NCBI GenBank assembly: GCA_000143165.1
Contig: CP002084.1
Location: forward strand, 248,001-312,000
Direction of reading: 5' to 3'
Source: Dehalogenimonas lykanthroporepellens BL-DC-9
GTDB taxonomy: Bacteria > Chloroflexota > Dehalococcoidia > Dehalococcoidales > Dehalococcoidaceae
Length of the DNA stretch: 64,000 nt
Shown: in pieces, positions 17,526 through 25,557 of the stretch
How the letters are laid out: the number at the start of each line of letters is the position of its first letter
Numbering within the stretch: position 1 is the first letter of the stretch
Translations under genes and position numbers: made by a program
The notes under the pieces: generated by a model
The model's database searches: none
What the model saw: the letters and a program-made list of their open reading frames with translations, nothing else
What the model was told of the DNA's origin: nothing

Positions 17526-17933
17526 ATGCTGAAACCAGCTTCCCTCAATTATGTTGTAGCAAGAACAGTACTCACACTTTTTATTTTATTAATCTTTAGT
17601 GGGTGCACCCAAGGTGTCCCAAATCCTTCCTTCGTCCCCCCAAATACATCTGTTTGTCCTGATACTTATGTGACGGTAGATACGGCCATTTTAACCAAAA
17701 CTCCTTACCAAAATGGTGATTCAATGACTTCAGAAAGTGTATTTTCAGCAAACGATAAGGAAGTGTATTGTACCTTTTGGCTGACTGGTGATCTTTGTTG
17801 CACAACAGTCGTTCTTGAAGTTAAACATAATGCATATACGTGCTTTCGTTGGGTTGAGATTGGGAATAGGATTAGATTCCCCCAATCTGTTACAATCAAA
17901 CCCGAAAATGGGCTAAAGACAGGTAATTATTGA
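17526..17933 (+). CDS. Putative small lipoprotein
   Basis: The 135-residue product has a lipoprotein signal: hydrophobic TVLTLFILLIF followed by the lipobox SGC near residue 27. The mature part has six more cysteines and a beta-rich look but no family I recognise. Its stop codon lies just eight bases before the left end of the IS3 element, so the C-terminus may have been altered by insertion. Its AT-rich codon use matches the rdh genes. It could be a surface partner of organohalide respiration; that is only a guess from position. Confidence 0.5.
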   Translation: MLKPASLNYVVARTVLTLFILLIFSGCTQGVPNPSFVPPNTSVCPDTYVTVDTAILTKTPYQNGDSMTSESVFSANDKEVYCTFWLTGDLCCTTVVLEVKHNAYTCFRWVEIGNRIRFPQSVTIKPENGLKTGNY

Positions 17934-17992
17934 GATAGGATGGATAAAACGGACACCAAAGTCAGGTAAAATAGAGAGACGGAGGTGTCAGG

Positions 17993-18310
17993 ATGGAAAG
18001 GATTCCACACGGGAAGTATACGAGGGAGTTCAGGCTGGAAGCGGTGAAGCTGGTGACAGAGGATAAATTGTCTGTGGCGGAAGCTGCCAGGCGGCTGGCA
18101 CTGCCGTCAAACACCTTGGACAACTGGCTCAGGAAACACAGAGCCGGCAAGCTTGAAGAAGTGGGCAAGTCATACCGGCCGCTGACAGAAGTAGAGATGG
18201 AGCTGGCCCGGGTAAAGAAGGAAAATGCCGAACTCAAAATGGAGCGGGAAATATTAAAAAAAGCAGCCGCGTACTTTGCCAGGGAGTCGCTGCCCGGTAC
18301 GCGGCGATGA
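17993..18310 (+). CDS. IS3-family transposase OrfA
   Basis: The 105-residue product has an HTH_Tnp_1 DNA-binding domain (YTREFRLEAVKLVTEDKLSVAEAARRLAL, then TLDNWLRKHRAG) followed by a leucine-zipper-like helix. It binds the element ends. Its stop overlaps the orfB start as ATGA, so OrfB may be made by coupled re-initiation rather than the usual frameshift fusion. Confidence 0.93.
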   Translation: MERIPHGKYTREFRLEAVKLVTEDKLSVAEAARRLALPSNTLDNWLRKHRAGKLEEVGKSYRPLTEVEMELARVKKENAELKMEREILKKAAAYFARESLPGTRR

Positions 18311-19167
18311 AAGAACTGCGGCTCAAATATCCAGTCCCTATTCTCCGGCGAATGCTTGGTGTCTCCGGTAGCGGCTTTTATGCCTGGATGGATAGGCCTT
18401 TATCGAAGCGGGGTCAGGAGGAAGCGCGGCTTGAGTTGGAGATCAAGGCAGCGGATAAGCGGACGCGCCAGACCTATGGGCCGGAGCGACTACAGCGGGA
18501 TTTGGCAGCGCACGGCGTGAAGGTGGGTATTTGCCGTATCAAGCGTATCCGGAAAAAGCTGGGGATACGTTGCAAACAGAAGAGTAAGTTCAAGGTTACC
18601 ACGGATTCCAGGCACAGGTTGCCGGTAGCCGGAAACCTGTTGGCGCAGAAGTTTGTGGCCTCCAGGCCGAATGATGTATGGCTCACCGATATCACCTATA
18701 TTTCCACCGATGAAGGTTGGCTGTATCTGGCAGGCCACAAGGACCTGTGGAATGGCGAAATTGTCGGATATGCCATGGGTAAGCGCTTGACCAGAAACCT
18801 GGTCAATGAGTCTTTGCTTCGGGCGGTGGCCGCTAAACATCCGGCCGAGGGGCTGTTGCACCACTCTGACCGGGGTAGCCAGTATTGCTCCCTTGAGTAC
18901 CGGCGACTACTGGAACGATTTGGCTTGAGAGCTTCCATGAGCCGGAAAGGGAACTGCTACGACAACGCACCTATGGAGAGCTTCTGGGGAACGCTAAAAC
19001 AGGAACTGGTGAATCATCGGCGCTATAGAACCAGACAAGAAGCCATCCGGGAGATCACGGAGTATATCGAAATCTTCTACAACCGGCAACGCCGGCAAGC
19101 CAGGCTGGGATTCTTGTCGCCGGCGGCTTATGCTCAACAATTCTACGCAGGACTGGTGGCGGCATGA
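18307..19167 (+). CDS. IS3-family transposase OrfB (DDE integrase domain)
   Basis: The 286-residue product carries an HTH_21 region (RQTYGPERLQRDL) and an rve integrase domain with the three acidic residues in RPNDVWLTDITYIST, LHHSDRGSQYCS and NAPMESFWGTLKQE, in the D, D, 35-residue gap, E pattern of the IS3 family. It ends with the usual YNRQRRQARLGFLSPAAY block. Together with OrfA it should be active. Confidence 0.95.
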   Translation: MKELRLKYPVPILRRMLGVSGSGFYAWMDRPLSKRGQEEARLELEIKAADKRTRQTYGPERLQRDLAAHGVKVGICRIKRIRKKLGIRCKQKSKFKVTTDSRHRLPVAGNLLAQKFVASRPNDVWLTDITYISTDEGWLYLAGHKDLWNGEIVGYAMGKRLTRNLVNESLLRAVAAKHPAEGLLHHSDRGSQYCSLEYRRLLERFGLRASMSRKGNCYDNAPMESFWGTLKQELVNHRRYRTRQEAIREITEYIEIFYNRQRRQARLGFLSPAAYAQQFYAGLVAA

Positions 19168-19235
19168 AAGGTTTGGTGTCCGAATTTGACATCCGACCTC
19201 ATATACCTTGAATATATATCTTGATACCCGGATGG

Positions 19236-19956
19236 TTAGTGAATTGTCATTTCAAGTTCTATGACCTTATGCCCGGTTGCCGGAGTACTGGTTCTGGGGC
19301 GACGGTAGATAGCCCTTAGGCCCATCAGGCTCATTAACCGGCGCACCCGTTTCCGGTTAATGGTGTATCCCTGTCTCTTCAAACAAACCGCCATCTTGCG
19401 GGCGCCGTAAAACGGTGTTTCCAGATACTGCCGGTCAATCAGCTTCATGACCTGATAATCCTCATCGTCTGGCTCCCTGGGACGATAATAGTACCCGGAA
19501 CGGCTGATACCCAATAACTCGCATCGGCGGCTGACCGACAGCTCTTCGCCGGTGTTTTCCGGCACTACTACTTTGCTGCGTCGTTCCTTGATGCTCAGCG
19601 ACGCAGTACATGTTCTAAAAAATCCTTCTCTACCTTGAGCTGGCCGATCTGCTGGTACAGCTGGGCTACCAGATTTTCATCCTGTTGCTGTTTACGAGTA
19701 TGCCCTTCGCTGAAGATACTGGCGGCTTCATCCTGAAGGGCTTTCTTCCATTTGGATACCAGATTCGGGTGTATCTGGTGACGGCTCGCGATTTCAGCGA
19801 TGGTTTGCTCCCCTTTGAGCGCTTCCAGGGCTACTTTAGCCTTGAAGGCTGGACTGTGTTGTTTGCGGATTCCTTTCATTCTCTGCTCCTTTTCTTCGCT
19901 TATTCTAAGAGCAGTTTTCCACCTTAACAACCTGTCCGAATTTTGGGGACCACCTC
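19236..19956 (-). mobile_element. Truncated IS3-family element on the opposite strand
   Basis: Reading the minus strand from about 19956, there is an end-like sequence (GGTGGTCCCCAAAATTCGGACAGG), then an orfA from ATG at 19879 to 19595 (94 residues, HTH with HPNLVSKWKK) and the first 100 or so residues of orfB (19565 to 19236: SVSRRCELLGISRSGYYYRP, then FYGARKMAVCLKRQGY). OrfB is cut off at GHKV near 19262, before any catalytic residue, and the other end of the element is missing. It belongs to a different IS3 group from the intact copy next to it. The 154 bp after it to 20110 show nothing recognisable. Confidence 0.8.
19595..19879 (-). CDS. IS3-family OrfA of the truncated element
   Basis: The 94-residue HTH_Tnp_1 protein (MKGIRKQHSPAFKAKVALEA) has a zipper-like C-terminal helix. 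AAAAGGAGC precedes the ATG. The partner OrfB is truncated, so no transposition is expected from this copy, although OrfA might still bind ends elsewhere. Confidence 0.75.
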   Translation of the reverse strand: MKGIRKQHSPAFKAKVALEALKGEQTIAEIASRHQIHPNLVSKWKKALQDEAASIFSEGHTRKQQQDENLVAQLYQQIGQLKVEKDFLEHVLRR

Positions 19957-20110
19957 AGAGAGATACCTTGAGAAACGGGATGAACACCGGAGGAACCCTG
20001 AAGGAGCCGAGACAACTGAACACGAAGGCACGCTGTTCGACATAGGGAGGTAACGGCCGCTGTTTCTCTAATAACTGGGCTCCATTTATTATGGAGAAAA
20101 TCGGCTGAAA

Positions 20111-20299
20111 TTATGAAGAAATGGATTGCTGTCTCCTGACCAATTGCCAATCCAGGATAAGCAGAATGATTCCTGGTACACCGAAAGTTATAAGACCTAA
20201 GAATCCCGACCCAGAAGCGTAGCCTTCAATTGTTGAAGCAGTATAGTGCTGTATTGCTCCGAAAACTAACAGCAGACCAATGATGCCGATGATCGTCCA
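20111..20299 (-). pseudogene. rdhB: 5'-truncated rdhB remnant
   Basis: The minus strand reads 62 codons aligned with the last two thirds of RdhB2: IIGIIGLLLVFGAIQHYTAS, a loop, then a last membrane helix (FGVPGIILLILDWQLV) and the basic tail RRQQSISS. The first 28 or so residues, with the first helix, are missing and a stop codon (20300-20302) stands directly before the readable part, so no start is available. A terminator at 20321-20354 separates it from rdhA3. It is evidently the former partner of an rdhA gene, most likely rdhA3. Confidence 0.75.
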
Positions 20300-20320
20300 T
20301 TACTGTAAAAATGAAAAAAT

Positions 20321-20354
20321 TATCCAGGAGGGATTCGACAATCCCTCCTGGATA
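20321..20354 (-). terminator. Rho-independent terminator after rdhA3
   Basis: A perfect 13-bp stem (20321-20333 with 20342-20354) and an eight-base loop lie eight bases past the rdhA3 stop. On the minus strand an AT-rich, T-rich tract (ATTTTTTCATTTTT) follows directly, as expected for intrinsic termination. Confidence 0.85.
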
Positions 20355-20361
20355 CATGAAC

Positions 20362-21792
20362 CTAAGAGTTGCCTACGCCCCATGGTGCAAAGACTGGCCC
20401 TGCTTTGAGGACATCATTCCAGAAATCATCTGGTTGCTTGAATTCGCCGTATCCCATAAAATCGTCCATGTTACGGAAAAATGAATTCAATACACTAGTT
20501 GATGATACGACTGCTTTCACCGTCTCATGTATACTCGCCCCTTCCATCTTACTGAACACACATACACTCTGACAGATTCCGCAACCCCCTTCTACCACAC
20601 TACCAGGTTGTCCGCGATACGGATGACACAAATCGTAATCTACGTGGTAAGACTTTAAGCCATAACCATTTGATTGGGGATTGAGAATCTCATATGTTGG
20701 GTCACCTGCTACTGGTATGGCACCTGAAGGACACAGTTGACCGCACTTTATACAAGTCTGACAGAATTTCCACATACCTTGGTCAATCGGTTTTGTGTAT
20801 TGCATCGGCAAATCGGTAAGCATAAAATCCGAGTAACGCACATTTGCACCATATTGTGAATTGAGTAGATAATCACAACGTCCATGTTCTCCCAAACCTG
20901 CCAAATTACCTGATGCAACATTCATGCCACCGCAGGATCTGCTAAGACCTTGATAACCTAGGTGACCGATGAAAGCCATTATTCGAGCTTGAATAATATC
21001 ACCCATTGAATAACCTATCCCCATACTAACTTTATTAAGTATATTAAAGCCACTGTCCCCTGTGTATTGACCAACTCTAGACATGGGAACAATCCAAGTC
21101 AGTACGGTTTTTACAGAATTTGGAATAACGCAAGCATTATCATCGTCAGAGTAACCCACAGGAACATCGGCGAATCTATACGGACGACCCCGATCATCAC
21201 TTTTATAGAATATTTTTTGAGTATTGGTGGTAATCTCATGGGCTCCAACTTCTGCCGCCCCCCAAAACCTCAATGCTGCTGTGACCATTCGGAGATTTTC
21301 CTCTGGAGTCGCACTCCACCTTGGTAAACCAAGGTCTTTATATGTGTAACCAGCTGGTTTCGTGGTCCCTGCGTTGGTATAATGAAGCATACTATCCGTA
21401 GCAACTAGGGGGATTTTGACTCCGATGGGAGTTTGTCGAGAACCAGCCATGAGCGCATAATCCTTATGACTCATGCCCGTCTCATTCCACTTGTTTTTTA
21501 TATTATCGAGTTGAATCTGAACCCGTCTCTCTGATTCCTCCGGTGTAACAACGGTTAATTTACGTTTGTCGTAACGCTCTTTTTTTGCCCAATCAATCTC
21601 TACGGTCAAATTTTCAAAATCACGTTCTTTTGTGAACCATGGCCGTTTTGTTGCTGCTTCTGGTGCCGAGAGCACCTCATCTAGGTCATGGAACTGAGGA
21701 GCTACTAAGGATGCTGCTCCCAGTCCTGCCCCAGACAATCCAAGTACTTTCATAAAATCTCTTCTGCTCATTGTAGAATGAAATTTAGACAT
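20362..21792 (-). CDS. rdhA: Reductive dehalogenase catalytic subunit RdhA3
   Basis: The 476-residue product has a Tat signal (SRRDFMKVLGLSGAGLGAAS), a central corrinoid-binding region and two Fe-S motifs near the C-terminus: CQTCIKCGQLCP, and CGICQSVCV, where Val replaces the usual Pro after the last Cys. A Cys 16 residues before the second motif may serve as its first ligand. ATG at 21792 is preceded by AAGGAGA. It is transcribed opposite to rdhA1 and rdhA2. Only 86 bp separate its start from the IS256 copy at 21879-23253, so its original regulator region may be cut off. Its rdhB partner is truncated. Confidence 0.95.
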   Translation of the reverse strand: MSKFHSTMSRRDFMKVLGLSGAGLGAASLVAPQFHDLDEVLSAPEAATKRPWFTKERDFENLTVEIDWAKKERYDKRKLTVVTPEESERRVQIQLDNIKNKWNETGMSHKDYALMAGSRQTPIGVKIPLVATDSMLHYTNAGTTKPAGYTYKDLGLPRWSATPEENLRMVTAALRFWGAAEVGAHEITTNTQKIFYKSDDRGRPYRFADVPVGYSDDDNACVIPNSVKTVLTWIVPMSRVGQYTGDSGFNILNKVSMGIGYSMGDIIQARIMAFIGHLGYQGLSRSCGGMNVASGNLAGLGEHGRCDYLLNSQYGANVRYSDFMLTDLPMQYTKPIDQGMWKFCQTCIKCGQLCPSGAIPVAGDPTYEILNPQSNGYGLKSYHVDYDLCHPYRGQPGSVVEGGCGICQSVCVFSKMEGASIHETVKAVVSSTSVLNSFFRNMDDFMGYGEFKQPDDFWNDVLKAGPVFAPWGVGNS

Positions 21793-21878
21793 AAAAATTC
21801 TCCTTATAAAGATTATTTAAGATAATAGTTAGTCATCTGCCTGTTTTTAACGACTGTTGATTCTCTCCTTCCCAGGGA

Positions 21879-23253
21879 AGTAGAATCCCCGTACGTGGTG
21901 TAAATTCCTGGAATTGAAAAAGCAGGCCATTGTGTGGTTTCTTGAAAGAAAATAACAACAAAGACTTTCAGGAGGTAACCACAACAATGGCCAAAGACAG
22001 GATGACACTTTTGGAACTGCTACGCAAGTCAGGGAGTGACGGTGATCTTGATTTTCTGAGAGAAGGGGTGAAGATGCTGGCCGAAGCGGTCATGGAGCTT
22101 GAGGTTAAGCAGAAGACCGGAGCTGAGAAACATGAGCGCAGTAACGGTCGTTTAACCTACCGTAACGGCTACCGGGGGCGTATCTGGGACACCCGGGCCG
22201 GCACGATACCCTTGGCGATTCCCCGGTTGCGGGACGGCAGTTATTTCCCCAGCTTGCTCGAGCCCCGGCGCCGGGCGGAACAAGCCTTGCTGGCGGTAAT
22301 CCAGGAAGCCTATGTATTGGGCATCAGCACCCGCAAGGTGGAATCTCTGGTTCAGTCACTGGGGCTTAACGGGGTCAGTAAGAGCGAGGTATCGCGAATA
22401 TGCGGGGCTCTGGACGATGAAGTGGAACGATGGCGCCACCGGCCTTTGTTATGGCGTTATCCCTATCTGTGGCTGGACGCGACCTACGTCAAGGTCAGGG
22501 ATTCAGGGCGGGTGGTCAGTCAGGCGGTAATTATCGCCTACGGAGTCCGTGAAACCGGAGAACGCGAGATCATCGGGCTTGAGGTCGGCCCCAGTGAAGA
22601 CGGTGTATTCTGGAAAGAGTTTCTGCGGGGGTTGGTCAGCCGTGGTTTGAGCGGGGTGATGCTGGTAATCAGTGATGCTCATCTGGGACTGAAGGAAGCC
22701 ATCAGCACGGTACTCACCGGGGTATCGTGGCAACGCTGCCGGGTGCACTTCATGCGCAATGCGCTGGCCAGAGTGCCGCGGGGCGCCCAGGCTATGGTAT
22801 CTGCCGCTATCCGGACCATCTTCGCTCAACCTGACCGCGACAGCGCTTACAGCCAGCTCCGCCGGGTAGCCGATAACCTCAGACTCCGATTCGGTCCTGT
22901 GGCCGACCAATTGGAAGAGGCAGAACCGGATATCCTGGCCTATACCGCCTTCCCCCGGGAACACTGGCGGCAACTGTACTCTACCAATCCCCTGGAGAGA
23001 CTGAACAAGGAAATCAAGCGCCGCAGTAATGTGGTCGGCATCTTTCCCAACAGCCAATCGGTAATCAGGCTGATTGGGGCGGTGTTAATGGAACAGCAGG
23101 ACGAGTGGGAGGTCGGACGACGCTACTTTTCTTTGGATTCGATGAAGAAAACGCTGGAAGGGGCGCAGGAGGAACCCCTGATCATGGCTTTACCAGCTTG
23201 ATTATTCGGGAAACCACCAATGATGAATTTACACCACTTGACGGGACACTACC
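21879..23253 (+). mobile_element. IS256-family insertion sequence, copy 2
   Basis: This element has the same 1375-bp length and the same ends as copy 1 at 6243-7617. It is flanked by a CCCAGGGA direct repeat at 21871-21878 and 23254-23261 (8 bp), so it is a recent, separate insertion. It lies directly upstream of rdhA3. Confidence 0.93.
21987..23201 (+). CDS. IS256-family (Mutator-type) transposase, copy 2
   Basis: The 404-residue transposase has the same motif order as copy 1 (WLDATYVKVR, ISDAHLGLKEA, NPLERLNKEIKRR) and only a few substitutions. ATG at 21987 has AGGAGG before it. Both copies seem able to move, and transposase from either could act on both elements. Confidence 0.95.
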   Translation: MAKDRMTLLELLRKSGSDGDLDFLREGVKMLAEAVMELEVKQKTGAEKHERSNGRLTYRNGYRGRIWDTRAGTIPLAIPRLRDGSYFPSLLEPRRRAEQALLAVIQEAYVLGISTRKVESLVQSLGLNGVSKSEVSRICGALDDEVERWRHRPLLWRYPYLWLDATYVKVRDSGRVVSQAVIIAYGVRETGEREIIGLEVGPSEDGVFWKEFLRGLVSRGLSGVMLVISDAHLGLKEAISTVLTGVSWQRCRVHFMRNALARVPRGAQAMVSAAIRTIFAQPDRDSAYSQLRRVADNLRLRFGPVADQLEEAEPDILAYTAFPREHWRQLYSTNPLERLNKEIKRRSNVVGIFPNSQSVIRLIGAVLMEQQDEWEVGRRYFSLDSMKKTLEGAQEEPLIMALPA

Positions 23254-23899
23254 CCCAGGGACGAGTAGTCTCGGTTACTCTGCCCCTTTTTTTTATAAAA
23301 GTTACATTGTTTTTCAACTTCCTCAACCCTGCCTGAATAATAAAAATCTATTGTGAATACCAATTGGCATAATAAATATGATTAACAATATCATAACCAT
23401 AAAAAAACTAATTAGCTTCGTACTAAAGCATTAATCTACCTCAGCATTCAGATACCCAAAAAAGTCACTTATGACCTAGAACTGAAGATATGGCCGTATC
23501 AGATGCGGCGTAAGTTTTACGTTTTTGGAGAACAGAAAATGATCTCCTACTAAACACAACTAATCATCGGGATGTCTAATTTCTTGGATGTACGATTGTA
23601 GACCGGCTGTGTCGTTCGGGACGCGGTGAAAGAAGGCGCCATAAAAACCGGGCGGCCTGGACAGTTTTCACAAGCTGAATCAGGAAATGAAGCACCTGAA
23701 CCGGCGGGAAACAGGGCTGGGCCGGCAGGAGGAAAAAGCCGGGGGAAAACCTCAGTAAAATAATCAAAGATCTGGAGAAAACTAACCGAAAGCTAGGCGG
23801 TTCGTTTTAACCGGTATAGGTGACTTAAGTTACTTACATAATTAAAGTTGAGTAATAAAATGACCTTACCCTGAATATATGGTTGGAACGGAGGTAGTG
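23254..23899 (+). other. Intergenic stretch with a possible decayed gene
   Basis: About 650 bp hold no intact gene. The first half is AT-rich like the rdh island. At roughly 23670-23815 the plus strand reads FHKLNQEMKHLNRRETGLG, then after a shift KIIKDLEKTNRKLGGSF and a stop: a charged helical tail that looks like the end of a broken gene of unknown origin. GC content rises toward 23880, marking the likely right edge of the island. Confidence 0.35.
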
Positions 23900-24097
23900 A
23901 TGTACAAGATAAAGAGTTGCCCCCGATGCCGGATCGGTGATGTTTTCAGCGCCGCTGATGAATACGGCGCTTACCAGCAGTGTTTTCAGTGCGGCTGGGT
24001 GGATTATGGCACCAAGTACGTGACGCAGGAGGAAGCCGAGGTGGAGAAGAAGGAATTGTCAGGTTCCGGTGCCAGGGAGAAGCGCGGACGCCGTTAA
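23900..24097 (+). CDS. Small zinc-ribbon-like protein
   Basis: The 65-residue product has two CxxC pairs (CPRCRIGD and CFQCGWVD) 17 residues apart, a zinc-ribbon layout, and a charged, basic C-terminus. ATG at 23900 is chosen because GGAGG lies seven bases upstream; the frame is open to 23879. It has its own terminator at 24119-24146. No function can be assigned. Confidence 0.7.
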   Translation: MYKIKSCPRCRIGDVFSAADEYGAYQQCFQCGWVDYGTKYVTQEEAEVEKKELSGSGAREKRGRR

Positions 24098-24118
24098 ACG
24101 AAAACACTTGATTATCAG

Positions 24119-24146
24119 TAAGAGCCCCCGAATCCGGGGGCTCTTA
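24119..24146 (+). terminator. Rho-independent terminator
   Basis: A 12-bp perfect stem (24119-24130 with 24135-24146), four-base loop and CTTTTTT tail follow the zinc-ribbon gene. It also lies 12 bp past the convergent aminopeptidase stop. Confidence 0.88.
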
Positions 24147-24157
24147 CTTTTTTCATC

Positions 24158-25264
24158 TTATAAATCGATGGTGAAGTTGCCGTCGCGGTAGAGTAACTCC
24201 CCGTCGACGGTTATTTGGCCGCCGTTACGCAGGTCGCAGACCATATCCCAGTGGATAGCCGACTCGTTGACCGAACCGGTTTCCGGATAACCGGCACCCA
24301 GCGCCAGGTGGAAACTGCCGCCGATCTTCTCGTCGAACAGGATTTCTCCGGTAAACCGGGTGATGCCCTCGTTGGTGCCGATGGCGAACTCCCCCAGACG
24401 GCGTGCTCCCTCGTCGGTGTCCAGCGTGCGGAGCAGGAACTCCTCGTTCTTTTCAGCGGTGGCCTTGACTACGTTGCCGTTCTCGAACCACAGCCGAACC
24501 CCGGTCACCTCCCGGCCGGCTTCGATGGCAGGGTAGGAAAAATAAACATGACCGTTGGCCGAGTTTTCCACCGGCCCGGTGAATATTTCGCCGTCAGGCA
24601 TATTGAACCGGCCGTCGCACTTGACGAAAGAGCGGCCTTCGATGGACAGCGTCAGGTCGGTCTCCGGGGCGGTGATGCGCACTTCCCGGCGGCCGGCCAG
24701 CCAGTCGATGACCTTCTGCAGTTTACGGCTCTGGCCGTTCCAGTAGCCGATGGGGTCGGCCATATCCGGCAGGCAGGCGCCATAAACGAAGTCCTCATAC
24801 TCTTCCAGACTCATCTCGGCGTCCTGGGCCATGGCGTTGGTCGGGAAGGGAGCTACCACCCATTTGAACGCGCCCTCGGCGGAGCGGCGCATCATCGTTT
24901 TCATCAGTTCTGTCCGCGCCCGGTCGAAAACCACCATCCGGGACGGGTCAACTGTGGATAGCTTTTTGGTGTTGTCCTCGGCCAGAATGGCGAAGCGGGC
25001 GTCGTAATGCTCGGTGATATGACGCTGGGGTTCGTGGATGAATTCCAGTTGGACTTCGGTGCCGTGGCGGAACAGCAGGTCGTCGTAATCTCCCCGTGGC
25101 ATGACGATGGGATGGCCGCCGGCGGCCAGTACCTCGCGGTAAATGGCCCGGGCCAGGGGCAGGGCGGCCTGCGGCGTGTTGATGACCGCCTTGTCGCCGG
25201 GTTGGATGCGGGTTGAATACCTGACCAGCAGTTCGGCCAGTTTGTTGATTCGGGGGTCGGTCAT
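24158..25264 (-). CDS. M29-family metal aminopeptidase
   Basis: M29 (AmpS/PepS-type, thermophilic aminopeptidase) enzymes remove N-terminal residues from peptides with two metal ions. The 368-residue product has the family's layout: an N-terminal domain (AELLVRYSTRIQPGDKAVINT), a conserved middle (TDLTLSIEGRSFVKCDGRFNMPDGEIFTGP), and a C-terminal metal-site region with EFAIGTNEGITR, HLALGAGYPETGSVNESAIHWDMVCDLR. The Glu, His and Asp residues there fit the metal ligands. ATG at 25264 is preferred because GGAG precedes it and the family begins with MTDPRI-like residues; the open frame extends 68 codons further up, into the small gene at 25300-25435 on the other strand. Confidence 0.93.
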   Translation of the reverse strand: MTDPRINKLAELLVRYSTRIQPGDKAVINTPQAALPLARAIYREVLAAGGHPIVMPRGDYDDLLFRHGTEVQLEFIHEPQRHITEHYDARFAILAEDNTKKLSTVDPSRMVVFDRARTELMKTMMRRSAEGAFKWVVAPFPTNAMAQDAEMSLEEYEDFVYGACLPDMADPIGYWNGQSRKLQKVIDWLAGRREVRITAPETDLTLSIEGRSFVKCDGRFNMPDGEIFTGPVENSANGHVYFSYPAIEAGREVTGVRLWFENGNVVKATAEKNEEFLLRTLDTDEGARRLGEFAIGTNEGITRFTGEILFDEKIGGSFHLALGAGYPETGSVNESAIHWDMVCDLRNGGQITVDGELLYRDGNFTIDL

Positions 25265-25299
25265 GACAGCTCCAATATATTGATATTTATATTGTAGCG

Positions 25300-25435
25300 A
25301 TGTCGGGCGTTCCCTACAAAATCCAAAAAAGTCCATTGCCCCCGCTGTAAAGCCGGTTACGGCACCCGGAACCCGGATGTCTGGTGGACTCACGAAGTCC
25401 CCACCTTCCAGTTCGACCCGACCTACCTGTACTAG
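25300..25435 (+). pseudogene. Small zinc-knuckle gene, apparently frameshifted
   Basis: One plus-strand frame reads KKVHCPRCKAGYGTRNPD, then WWTHEVPTFQFDPTYLY and a stop at 25435, with a clear CxxC knuckle. It has no start codon of its own; the only nearby ATG (25300, MSGVPYKIQK) is in another frame and would join after a one-base shift in the A-run at 25325-25330. A terminator follows at 25455-25481, which suggests that a transcribed gene once existed or still does. It could also be a sequence slip. Confidence 0.45.
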
Positions 25436-25454
25436 GTCATTGTTCGCTGACGGA

Positions 25455-25481
25455 CGGGGACGGCTCATTGAGCCGTCCCCG
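25455..25481 (+). terminator. Rho-independent terminator
   Basis: An 11-bp GC-rich stem (25455-25465 with 25471-25481), five-base loop, and TTTT directly after. It lies 20 bp past the small zinc-knuckle reading frame and before the next membrane-protein gene. Confidence 0.8.
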
Positions 25482-25557
25482 TTTTCGCTTGCCTGACGCG
25501 TTGATTCCGGTTAAGATGTTTGTGTCGCTGTTCCGATAACATGGCACCGGAGGGATA

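Larger units (their letters stand above)
17941..19191 (+). mobile_element. IS3-family insertion sequence, apparently intact
   Basis: The 1251-bp element is bounded by imperfect inverted repeats of about 20 bp that begin TG and share CGGACACCAAA (17941-17960 and the complement of 19172-19191). It holds two overlapping genes, orfA and orfB. I see no clear target duplication at the flanks (GGA against TCC), so one end may have recombined. Confidence 0.88.

Noticed and set aside
14000-23300. A tmRNA (ssrA) integration site for the rdh island
   Set aside because: rdh islands elsewhere often sit at ssrA, but I saw no tmRNA-like or tRNA-like end and no integrase gene here.
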